A DNA stretch of 64,000 nt from an uncultured Ectothiorhodospiraceae bacterium (lineage in GTDB: Bacteria; Pseudomonadota; Gammaproteobacteria; CAMYNG01). The stretch covers positions 1 to 64,000 of the forward strand of contig CAMYNG010000002.1 in the NCBI GenBank assembly GCA_947259765.1. The letters are read 5' to 3'. The notes under the pieces are model-generated. The model was not told the origin of the DNA and made no database searches. It was given only the letters and a program-made list of their open reading frames with translations. The position numbers were made by a program, and so were the translations under genes. Below, piece by piece: positions 51,901 through 60,200 of this stretch; position 1 is the stretch's first letter, and the number at the start of each line of letters is the position of its first letter.

Positions 51901-52065
51901 GTGGTCGGCGTACAACCGTTTGGCGGCGAGGGCCTTTCCGGAACCGGACCCAAGGCGGGCGGCCCCAACTATTTGCGTCGTTTTGCAACCGAACGGGTCA
52001 CGACCACCAATTCCACTGCCGTCGGCGGCAACACCAGCTTGCTGGCGCTACATGAGGGGGATTGA
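48931..52065 (+). CDS. putA: bifunctional proline dehydrogenase / L-glutamate gamma-semialdehyde dehydrogenase PutA
   Basis: A 1044-residue PutA that oxidises proline to glutamate, with FAD in the first site and NAD in the second. There is no N-terminal ribbon-helix-helix region, so it should not repress its own gene as E. coli PutA does. The PRODH barrel shows SVKLSALHPRLE, LRLVKGAYWDTEI-like and APVGRHEDLLPYLVRRLLENG segments. The aldehyde dehydrogenase half shows FTGSMQTARIIN, IAETGGQN, the catalytic Cys in SAGQRCSALR, EIFGPVLHI and PFGGEGLSGTG. With PutP at 32.4-33.9 kb it completes proline use. Confidence 0.95.
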   Translation: MLFGDDFPALSRERSNINADYLADEKKLLQRLIVEADCPEAMQKKIALRATRLVTAVREYTPDGLDALLQEYDLSSEEGVALMCLAEALLRIPDPDTADRLIREKLAAGNWQTHLGNSDSILVNASTWGLMLTGRLVKFDTESKNLSAVLNRLLNRASEPVMRLAMVEAMRILGQQFVMGQNIEAALKRSSEYSDMPCRFSYDMLGESAITTADAERYLQAYEDAIVVLGSHSNSNPEIESAAGISVKLSALHPRLESAKHQRVMHEIVPRLQRLTELASHHRIGLTIDAEETDRLDLTLDVFTATYTSAVTADWQGLGLAVQAYQKRARAVLDYLATLAQTHRRRIMLRLVKGAYWDTEIKLAQQQGWCEYPVFTRKSHTDVCYLACAKKLLAHPDLFYPQFATHNARTVAAVIELAGDNTRFEFQRLHGMGEALYQHVQEKSKPQVACRVYAPVGRHEDLLPYLVRRLLENGANTSFVNRITDLSISVDEIVADPTALTRETKLTSHPAIPLPKQIFGDERRNATGLNLNDPQQLIELDTALEDAVTQSWQATPTFAQSGNKPKQVVSPANHADIIGSVFEANTSDVAVAIENADKASAEWSVVSADQRAEILERAADLIEAEPIPLLMLIVREGGRCIADAQAEIRETVDYCRYYANQIRSAFPGESLPGPTGEINTLTLHPRGVFACISPWNFPAAIFTGQVTAALAAGNAVLAKPARLSPLTAAYIVDLLYKAGVPEAALVLLPGNGAEIGSLMLADERVRGVVFTGSMQTARIINRQLANRTGAITPLIAETGGQNVMIVDSSALAEQVTLDVLQSAFNSAGQRCSALRVLFLQNEIADKIIQLLTGAMDELSIGDPMRLATDIGPVISTDAQRTVNEHITRLHREAKPLHTLALPEATHAGTFVAPALFEIDQLEFLQREIFGPVLHIIRYSAHHLDHVIQAINATGYGLTLGIHSRLGSTQQYVAKRVRVGNIYINRNMIGAVVGVQPFGGEGLSGTGPKAGGPNYLRRFATERVTTTNSTAVGGNTSLLALHEGD

Positions 52066-52119
52066 ATACCGGTTGCGAAACTATCCCTGGTTTACATGGG
52101 TTACAAGACCCGCGGTGGA

Positions 52120-52431
52120 TCAGTTTCCCCGTTTCCCAAGGCAAGACACGCCGTAAATACTTTCTTTGCTGCACATCCAGCTTCGCAAAGAAAGCCCAGG
52201 GGGCACATCCGTGTACGCCCGCTCGTTTCAGGAGAGCTGAAACTCGCCCCTGTAGGCTTCACGGCAGCATTCACTTCCCTGTACCTCGTCCCTCGGTAAC
52301 TGCACCCTGCGCGAAAGGCAGGATGCCCAAGTGCCGCGAAGCACAGGGATGTGCAAGAGTGGCTTGCTCTACCTCCTGCGTCCCTGCAGACCTGCCACCC
52401 AGACTCCTGCCTTGGAAAACGGGAAAACTGA
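52120..52431. repeat. 312-base non-coding element with 24-base terminal inverted repeats
   Basis: The left end (52120-52143) and right end (52408-52431) are inverted copies that match at 22 of 24 positions. Inside are a stem of CTTTCTTTGC against GCAAAGAAAG near 52160-52194 and a block shared, in reverse, with the repeat at 46911-46969. No transposase is present, and the open frames inside look spurious. It resembles a miniature mobile element or a large structured repeat. No clear target duplication is seen. Confidence 0.65.
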
Positions 52432-52610
52432 CTCCCTGGGTCTGACGGAGGGATTTTCTTGGTAACGGATAAAGTTAGAACGCAATGTCTTCTCTTTGCC
52501 GTGTACCAGCCCGATCCGGTATACTCGCCGGCACCGAAACCTTTGTAGATCCGGTATTACCTACATACGTTGTGTCTATTAAGAATTATTGCTTCCACAG
52601 GTTATCTGTC

Positions 52611-52850
52611 ATGCCCTATTACGTTTATAAAGTCACCCCGGTTGGTGAAACACTGGTAAAAGATCTGGAAAAACTCACCGAGTTCGATCAATTCAAGGAA
52701 GCGAAAACATACGCGCGCGAACGTCGTGCCGAGCTCGACGAATCCGGCACCACAACGATCAAGGTAATTTTTGCCGACAATCCGCTGGTGGCAGAGGAAC
52801 AATTGCTGGAGAAGCGAGAAGAAACAATATTACGTGAGTGGGAAAAATAA
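52611..52850 (+). CDS. small conserved hypothetical protein near putA
   Basis: A 79-residue charged cytoplasmic protein: PYYVYKVTPVGETLVKDLEKL, then a helical Glu/Lys-rich body that ends REETILREWEK. The ATG follows AGG at about nine bases; the frame upstream to 52485 is not protein-like. I recall relatives in gammaproteobacteria without a function. The repeat element separates it from putA. Confidence 0.7.
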   Translation: MPYYVYKVTPVGETLVKDLEKLTEFDQFKEAKTYARERRAELDESGTTTIKVIFADNPLVAEEQLLEKREETILREWEK

Positions 52851-52979
52851 ACTGCCTATCGATACCTGACTACCAGGTCATCTCGAAATCAAAAAGTCTC
52901 ACTGAGAACACAAAGAAAATTTCTTACAATTAGAATCTCTGTTTTCTCCATGACCTCTGTTGTTCCGATAATAAACAGA
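52851..52979. repeat. short dispersed repeat-like sequence
   Basis: A stretch with TCACTGAGAACACAAAGAAAATTTCTT and CTCTGTTTTCTCCATG-like segments near 52896-52955, of the kind scattered through many bacterial genomes. A related stretch lies at about 22690-22765 downstream of YjbQ in the other orientation (CACGGAGAATACGGAG). Similarity was judged by eye. Confidence 0.35.
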
Positions 52980-53942
52980 TCACTTCTTCGAATAGATGAC
53001 TGCATTGTTGCGACCGGATTCTTTGGCCTGATACAACGCCTGATCTGAACATTCTATCCAGTTTACGTATTCCCCGGCGTCGTCGGTAAGTTCTGCAATC
53101 CCAAGACTTATCGTGTAGTTAATTGCGTTCCCATCATAATTCACCGTCGTTGCTTCAATTTTTTCCCGCAGACGATTTGCAAAAATCGCTGAATTCTGTG
53201 CAGACGTGTCAATGAGAATGACGCCGAATTCCTCACCGCCATAGCGCCCTGCAACATCGGTTGTTCGCATGGATTCCCGTAGTAATCGGGCCGTGACACG
53301 AATGACTTCATCGCCCGCAGGATGTCCGTAATTATCATTGACCCTTTTAAAATGGTCTATATCAAACATTACCAACGTGCACTTCTGCTTCGTCCGCTGA
53401 TAACGCTGGAACTCTTGCTGCAGACATTCTTCCCAATGGCCACGGTTATTCAACTGGGTCAAGGGATCCGTGCGGCTTAGCGTTTGAAGCTGGGAGTTGA
53501 CCGACTCAAGCGCAAGTTTGCCCACGGCAACGCTGGTAACATCGTAGATAATTACGCCGATGTGATTAACACTGCCATCTACAGACAGCAGCGGAATAAA
53601 CGTAACGTTTTGATACATAAATTCGGCGGTACCCGTAATGGGACGGTAATTTTTAAAACGGATTAAATAAGGCCGCTGTTCCCAGGTGGTAAACGCCCGT
53701 CCCTTTAACAAAACAGAAGAATCCGCCTTGCGTCGGAACCACTGCTCCGGTATCTCCGGGAACAACTCAAACAGGTTTGCACCAATCACCTTTTCCGGCC
53801 GAATACCGCTGTGGTTTTCCATGAAACTGTTCCACACCTGGATACTGAATTCCCGGTCCAGCACGATCAAGCCCACATCGATGGATTGCAGCATGTCCAT
53901 CATCCAGTGGAGTTCCTTGAAGTCGACTTGAGCAGAGTCCAT
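52980..53942 (-). CDS. PAS-GGDEF diguanylate cyclase
   Basis: A 320-residue soluble diguanylate cyclase. The PAS domain (about 12-130) opens DVGLIVLDREFSIQVWN and is followed by a short linker and GGDEF (150-318) with active-site GGEEF and an RTTD inhibitory site upstream. It starts three bases after the stop of the REC-CheC gene, so the pair is co-transcribed and the receiver protein may control, or be controlled by, c-di-GMP output. Confidence 0.92.
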   Translation of the reverse strand: MDSAQVDFKELHWMMDMLQSIDVGLIVLDREFSIQVWNSFMENHSGIRPEKVIGANLFELFPEIPEQWFRRKADSSVLLKGRAFTTWEQRPYLIRFKNYRPITGTAEFMYQNVTFIPLLSVDGSVNHIGVIIYDVTSVAVGKLALESVNSQLQTLSRTDPLTQLNNRGHWEECLQQEFQRYQRTKQKCTLVMFDIDHFKRVNDNYGHPAGDEVIRVTARLLRESMRTTDVAGRYGGEEFGVILIDTSAQNSAIFANRLREKIEATTVNYDGNAINYTISLGIAELTDDAGEYVNWIECSDQALYQAKESGRNNAVIYSKK

Positions 53943-53944
53943 CG

Positions 53945-54937
53945 TTAGTCCAGTAATAAATTGATACGTTCATTAAGCGGTTCTAACGAGTCTTCCGTAA
54001 AGAGCAAAAGCAGATCACAGCTAATGCTGCGCCCTTCTATTGAACAACCCATTTCGATGGCCAGCGTTTGTTGCCAGTGCCCGGCATCACCCTTGAGTAA
54101 CTCACCCACCTCAACCTGTCTACCCAACACCACCGGGTGACCTTGACTCAAGGGAAACTCAAGTTGATCGGCAATGCCTTTCAAGCACGCACCGATAAGA
54201 ATATTGGCGATATCCATCAACAACTCAAGTTCAACAGCGCTATCGATCTCGCCTTCATAATTCATGAGTTCTGCAATGTCAGCAAAACTCGATTCGTTAA
54301 ACACAAGCAAGGCCTCACCCGCGATCCCCGAGCCGATAAAACCCTGACATACCGCGCTGACGCTGGTGCCATCAGCAACCTGATTCAGCGCCATGCGTAA
54401 TTCTGTACTCGCCAGCATGTTCACGCTCGGAATCGGCATGATTACAAAGGAATCCAGAAGACGGGCCAACAGGTCTGTCGCCCGACCCATGGCCACGTTG
54501 GCGATCTCCTGGTAACTCTCGTGCAGGTCAACTTCTACGTCAATCGCGTTGCTATGCTCGCTGACGCTCTCGCCCTGAATGCCGTATTTATCCAGGATTG
54601 TGGCGATTTCTCCCGCGTCCACCGGCTTTTTAATAAAATCCAGGGCCCCCAGGCCCATCACCCGGCTGTGCGCTTCCGGCTGGATGTCTCCGGAAACAAC
54701 GATGGTCACGGTGGGCAGATCGTCGGCACGAATAGCCTCCAGGACGCCATAGCCATCCATGACCGGCATGTTGAGATCGAGAAACAGGACGTCGGCCTTG
54801 CCGGCTCGAATGGCCGCAAGTCCCTCCTGCCCGTCACCAGCGAAATTTACTTCCACGTCCCAATCTCTGGGGAGCGCGCGCGCCATTTGTTTGCGCGCGA
54901 AACTGGAGTCATCACAGATGAGGACGGGTGTGGGCAT
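53945..54937 (-). CDS. response regulator with CheC-type phosphatase domain
   Basis: A 330-residue fusion. The receiver (1-118) has Asp54 in VLFLDLNMP, the acidic DD pair at 9-10 and Lys104 in KKP. The C-terminal half (135-330) is CheC-like, with the first phosphatase motif ExxN at Glu144-Asn147 and the second as DxxN at Asp242-Asn245. It may dephosphorylate its own or another receiver. The gene is first in the operon with the PAS-GGDEF cyclase and divergent from the chemoreceptor gene. Confidence 0.87.
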   Translation of the reverse strand: MPTPVLICDDSSFARKQMARALPRDWDVEVNFAGDGQEGLAAIRAGKADVLFLDLNMPVMDGYGVLEAIRADDLPTVTIVVSGDIQPEAHSRVMGLGALDFIKKPVDAGEIATILDKYGIQGESVSEHSNAIDVEVDLHESYQEIANVAMGRATDLLARLLDSFVIMPIPSVNMLASTELRMALNQVADGTSVSAVCQGFIGSGIAGEALLVFNESSFADIAELMNYEGEIDSAVELELLMDIANILIGACLKGIADQLEFPLSQGHPVVLGRQVEVGELLKGDAGHWQQTLAIEMGCSIEGRSISCDLLLLFTEDSLEPLNERINLLLD

Positions 54938-55022
54938 TTTTGCTGTCTGTTGGCAATTTCTTGGTGATTCACTCCACTATTTCGGGAGCCAGCGGCCTAA
55001 CTTGAGCTTTTAAATTTTCCGG

Positions 55023-55088
55023 TTAAGCAGAAGTTACTAATACTCTTATATTTTACAGCAAGCGACCCGTTTAAGAGCTTCTGCTTAA
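55023..55088. promoter_or_regulatory. nested inverted repeat upstream of the chemoreceptor gene
   Basis: TTAAGCAGAAG (55023-55033) pairs perfectly with CTTCTGCTTAA (55078-55088). Inside, CTCTTA (55043-55048) pairs with TAAGAG (55072-55077), which directly adjoins the outer right arm, giving 17 base pairs with one bulge. No T-run follows. It lies 110 bases before the chemoreceptor start and could be a leader RNA hairpin or a regulator site. Confidence 0.4.
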
Positions 55089-55198
55089 TCCACCGCCCCT
55101 AATACCCCTACTAATCACTAAAGTTTTTCGCAAATCTGACGATTCATACAGAAGCCAATCCGACACGACGGTACATTCGAACTTGGGGATCTAAGCTA

Positions 55199-56770
55199 AT
55201 GAAAGTCAACATGCCGGTAACCGACACGGAGCAAAAACTGCGTGCCGGAGAGGACCTGATTACGACGACCGATCCGAAGGGTGCGGTTACTTCCAGTAAT
55301 GAAAATTTTATCCGTATCAGCGGCTTCTCAGCCGATGAGCTGATAGGAAAAAATCACAATACGGTACGTCATCCTGACATGCCGCCCGCCGCATTCGAAA
55401 ACCTGTGGCAAACCATAAAGGGTGGTCGTCCGTGGATGGGGCTGGTCAAGAACCGTTGCAAGAACGGCGATTATTACTGGGTTGATGCCTATGTCATGCC
55501 GATTTCCGACGGTAAGCAAATCGTTGAATACCAATCAGTCCGCCGGGTGCCGGATGAACGTCGCGTTGCGCGCGCGGAAAAACTCTACCAACGAATCAAT
55601 AAGGGTGGCTCGGTGGGCAAGCGCCGGCTGCAGTTTGGAATTGTAAACAAACTTACCGCCAGCTTTGGACTGGTCCTGGCCGCCTCCCTTGGATTTGGCG
55701 TTGTCGCTGGCGAACTAGGCTGGGATACCGCTGCCGCCGCATTTGGCGTTGGCATACTGTTGTCATATGGCCTGGCCCGTTTAATCAGCGCACCGCTTCT
55801 AAGAGTGGCCGCCGACGCCCGCTCCATCTTTGAGAATGAACTCGCGCTCAAGGTCTATCCCGACAGCGAGGACGAAATCGGCCAAATTCAAGTGGCCCTG
55901 CATATGCAAAAGCTGGAGCTAAACAGTATCGTTGCCCGGCTGGACGATTCCGCGGAACAGATGACCTCCAACGTGCGTGACACGTCCGGTATGATGCAGG
56001 AAACCAATGCCGGTATTCAGAGCCAGCAGACCGAAATCGACCAACTCGCCACCGCCGTGAACGAAATGTCCTGTACGGTGCAGGAAGTCGCGCGCAATAT
56101 TAATGAGGCAGCCGAGGCGGCGAAAAAGGCCGATGAGGAATCAAGTAACGGTAAACGGGAAGTATCGGCAACGATTAGCTCCATTGGCGAGGTGGCCACC
56201 GAGATAGCGCATGCCTCTGACGTGGTCAACCGGCTACAACAAGAGAGTGAAACTATCGGCTCTGTACTGGAAGTGATCCGCGGCGTGGCTGAGCAAACCA
56301 ATCTGCTTGCACTCAACGCCGCCATTGAAGCAGCGCGCGCCGGAGAGCAGGGACGCGGGTTTGCCGTTGTTGCCGACGAAGTGCGTTCGCTCGCCAGCCG
56401 CACCCAGGAATCGACACAGGAAATTCAGCAAATAATTGAATCGGTACAAACCTGTGCGCGCGAGGCCGTTGATGCAATGAAGCTCGGTACGACACAGGTT
56501 GAGGGCAGTGTCGAACAAGTGCGCAAAACCGGTACTACACTCGATGCCATCGCCGATGTAGTCAGCGCGATCACCAATATGAATATTCAGAACGCCAGCG
56601 CAACTGAAGAACAGATTTCGGTGAGCGAGGAAATAAACCGTAACATCAGTAATATCAGTATTGTTGCCGGTGAACACGCAGAGCGCAGCAATAACACTCA
56701 GCTAAAAACCGACGAACTGGCGCAGTTCGCCGAGCATTTGCAAATGCTGGTCAAACAATTCGGCAAGTGA
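55199..56770 (+). CDS. PAS-containing methyl-accepting chemotaxis protein (Aer-like)
   Basis: A 523-residue chemoreceptor. An N-terminal PAS domain of aerotaxis type (residues 20-112: [47 protein letters not shown]) is followed by a hydrophobic hairpin at about 150-200, HAMP and the cytoplasmic signalling domain. The CheA/CheW-binding tip reads [20 protein letters not shown] with [12 protein letters not shown]. There is no periplasmic domain, so it senses redox or energy state from inside, as Aer does through FAD. It is next to the REC-CheC/GGDEF operon. Confidence 0.93.
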   Translation: MKVNMPVTDTEQKLRAGEDLITTTDPKGAVTSSNENFIRISGFSADELIGKNHNTVRHPDMPPAAFENLWQTIKGGRPWMGLVKNRCKNGDYYWVDAYVMPISDGKQIVEYQSVRRVPDERRVARAEKLYQRINKGGSVGKRRLQFGIVNKLTASFGLVLAASLGFGVVAGELGWDTAAAAFGVGILLSYGLARLISAPLLRVAADARSIFENELALKVYPDSEDEIGQIQVALHMQKLELNSIVARLDDSAEQMTSNVRDTSGMMQETNAGIQSQQTEIDQLATAVNEMSCTVQEVARNINEAAEAAKKADEESSNGKREVSATISSIGEVATEIAHASDVVNRLQQESETIGSVLEVIRGVAEQTNLLALNAAIEAARAGEQGRGFAVVADEVRSLASRTQESTQEIQQIIESVQTCAREAVDAMKLGTTQVEGSVEQVRKTGTTLDAIADVVSAITNMNIQNASATEEQISVSEEINRNISNISIVAGEHAERSNNTQLKTDELAQFAEHLQMLVKQFGK

Positions 56771-56796
56771 AAATTTAACTTTAAGAACTATCGCTA

Positions 56797-57153
56797 TTCA
56801 GGCGTACGACTCCATGGATGGAGGAGTTAGAGCGACGCAGGAGGCCAAAGCCGAGGCCGAAATCCATTGGCAGATTTATGGACACCGGCCTACGCCGGTG
56901 TGACGCGGCCTATTTTAGCTCCCCCGCGGCTTGTAAAAAACACCGTCATTCCGGCGCACGACTCCATGGATGGAGGAGTTAGAGCGACGCAGGAGGCCAA
57001 AGCCGAGGCCGGAATCCATTGGCACGTTCCCGACACTGGCCTCGGCCTTGCCATCCTCGAAAATTGCTCCTGCATTGTTTTCTACCTTCGCCCATCCCTG
57101 GGCCAGTGCGTCGCACTACCTCTTCCGTCCATGGAGTCGTGCGCGGGTATGGC
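56797..57153. repeat. cluster of GTCATTCC-type repeats, two direct and one inverted
   Basis: A segment of about 75 bases occurs at 56797-56872 and again at 56948-57023, nearly identical (shared core GGATGGAGGAGTTAGAGCGA). A weaker inverted copy lies at 57102-57153. Copy 2 begins GTCATTCCGGCGCA and both end AATCCATTGG, as in widespread bacterial intergenic repeats. A CACCGGC/GCCGGTG hairpin lies between the copies at 56882-56901. Open frames here are artefacts. The region separates the chemoreceptor gene from the giant membrane protein gene. Confidence 0.8.
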
Positions 57154-57245
57154 CTAATGGCGTTCACTCTCGAATCCACGGGTCCGATCATCGACACGGG
57201 TGTGAAGAGAAAGGATCGGTCTCATGCCGGTCTCGTACGGTTGTT

Positions 57246-60200
57246 TTACTCCGACGTTGCCGCGGGCGGCGGCCTTTTCGCCTTGGAGGGCTTGACCTTT
57301 TTCCGCTCCCAGTGCCGCCACAAACCATTACGCGAAAAACACTGCCAGCCCCAACGCAACCAACGCAGTAAAGCAAACGCCAACCACAGCGCCCAGGCCA
57401 ACATTAACAGCCTGTAAATCAGCAGGGGAACTGAAAGAACCCAGGCTTGTGGCAACGATGTCGCACTGCGATCCTGAAACCAGTTCAGCGCGTACGCAGT
57501 CGAATTGTTGCCGGCAATTTGCATTTCCGGCAGCCCCAACAAACCCTGGCGAACCGCGACAAACAGGAAAATTATCGCCAGTACGGTCAATCCCGCTAAA
57601 CCGATTTGCAGCAGATTGAAAACAGCTGGATGCTGCTCGGTCGCAACGCGCTCACGAGCGCCAAGCGCAAGCAACCAGCCTACAATGACAACGGAGAGAA
57701 AAACCGGTATCTGAGTCAGGCCAACACCCAACAATAACCAGTGCCAGAATCGCAACGGCGTCAGATCAATTCGACTCAAACCGACCGCAATCAAGGCAAC
57801 AACAATCAGCACGCCCCAGATCAGCACTGCCGGCCCAAGGCGGGGTCCGCCGGTTAATAGTACCCAGCGATCACGTCCAAGCTTGAGCTGCACGCGACTA
57901 TTGACACTCGGTGCACCGATATCAACTTGCGGCGTTCGCAGCAGCAAATGCATCCCGTTTGTCTGCCGCCAGAATAGTTGCATCTGTTGCTTACCGGGAA
58001 CAACCGGCACAGTGACCTGGTTGCCTTCCTGACGTATCGGTTGCGCGGCGCCATTGATGGTGACCCGTTGCAGATCGGCTCCATCCGGCAAGGTAACTGT
58101 ATGTTGACTGCCCTGGCTGCTGCGCAAAACAAGATGTAACTCGACATCGGTCGCACGCTTGCCGGGCGCGACATTCAAAATGCTGGAGTCCACCGTCAGG
58201 GTCTGGCCGGTAACACCTTCGGGCCGACTTACCGTTAAGCTCACTTCTTCTCCCGGCCACGGTCGCCACTCCGGCAGCCAACGTTGCTGCGGATTAGTGT
58301 GATGTACCACCGGCAGACCTGCGGCCAGCAAATGCCAGACTGGACTAACGTCAACCCGCCAGGTTTCCACCCAGTTGGTGGTCTGCGGTGCGCGCAGTGT
58401 CAAGCGGGTCTGCTTTTCCAGGCTGGACAGCCAGCTCAGCTGCGACTGACGCGGCGACATATTGATCAACACTTTACCATTTTCAGTACGCACGCCGTCG
58501 GTCAGGACCGATTCCCCGTCGATGAGAGGAACTTCAATAACGACTGCGCTGGTCGGTGGTGACACGCGCACAAGACGAGTGTCCACGTACCAATCCAGAC
58601 CAAGGCGAAGCGTCCGCTCAATGCGCACAAACGGCGGCAAACTTCCTGGCTCCAGGGCGTTTAACTTTTTCCCTCCAGCGGCATCACTGATACGCGTAAG
58701 TTGTAATTGGCGATCCGGTACACCGTTTTCATGCACGCCGTCGACTGTCCAGCCTTGCGCGTTGATCGTTACCTGCCGAGGCGTTAACGGTAGCGGTAGT
58801 TGAAAGTGACTGCGCGCCGGTAGCCTGCCGCGGAAGACAACTTCGTGCGTACCGGCTTCTAACGCCAACAACAACTGACCGTTGCGCGAACGATACAAAC
58901 CGTGCGCCGGTTTATCGTTGATGAGCACGTCCTCCGGCCACCATTGTCGCGCACCCGCAGGCAATGGTACTGCTACTGCCTGTTGCGTGTGGATCTGCAT
59001 GCGTCCCAGCAATCTCGTGTTATCTACAGTAAGCTGCAAACGCGGTGATTGCGCACAAGCGGGCAAACATTCAGCGGGCTCCAATATCCGCGTCTTGAGT
59101 TCATCCAGTAGCTCATTACCGGGAAATTCTGCATTTGCGGCTGATGGCAACACCATCAAAAACGGTACCAGTAAAAATATTAGTGCCGGTGCGGAACGAT
59201 AAAAGCCCTTACCCACTTTAAAGCGCACACCGAACATGAGCAGACACAGCAAGGCCAGCAAACCAACGCGGACAAAACTCAATACCAGATTGGTGGGCGG
59301 ATTAACCAGCACAAGACTGATTTCCTGATCCCGATTGACAGGGCCGTTCCAGCCGAGATTGATTGCACGCCACTGCCATTGCGGTAAACCGGGACCGGTC
59401 TGTACGTTGGCACGCGGATCAAGTTGCACGAGTTGCTGCTTTGCGCGAGCTTTTCTTGCCACTTTTCCTTCAAGCTTGTCATAGAGTGCACCGCTTGAGT
59501 AGTCAGCCTCCGCTTCGAACTGTGGTGCACGAGCGGGCGATATGCTCGCCGGGGTCGCACGTTGTTCACCGAAGCCATAACCAGCCGCAGGCATTTCCAG
59601 TTGCGGATAGAGACCCACGCGGATTTCATCAACCATAAACGGTACAACGATCAACACCAGAGCCAATAAACTCGCATTACGATACCAACGCACCACCAGA
59701 CTGAATTTGTTCACGGGTAAGACCCGCAACAACGCAATCGCGGCAAGAATATTCAACCACACATAACGTGGTGCGCCGAACGGCTCCTGCCAGATCAAAC
59801 CCAGCGTCAGCAGCGCCAATACACCCCATTGCCAGCCCCACAGCCTTGTAACGGTCAGAGTAATGATCAAAACAATAAACAGGTCCAGCAAGGTCCAACT
59901 GGCTAGCCAGGTGTCGGGAACATTGTCGACGCCTCCGGCTGCCAGCAGGCGCCAGCCCGGAGGCAGGTTCAACACGGCATTAACTTTGTGAAAATCCTGA
60001 TCCCAACCGATCGCCGGCACGCGCCGAATACTGCCGGCATAGCGGCTATCGGCCTCCAGTTGCAACGCACCACGACGCACCTCCACGCCGCGTTTGTCAC
60101 TTCCGGGTAGCTGCGTAATGAATTGCGCCTGACCGTCGACAGCAACGCGACCCAGTTCAATGGCGGGCTCAACCTCCATACGCCATCCACGCGTCATGCT

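Noticed and set aside
52062-52445. Plus-strand open frame of 127 codons after putA
   Set aside because: It spans the 312-base inverted-repeat element; the Cys/Pro/Arg-rich translation is typical of repeat-derived frames.
56867-57417. Overlapping plus- and minus-strand frames of 60-133 codons
   Set aside because: They arise from the GTCATTCC-type repeats and from the antisense of the giant membrane protein gene.
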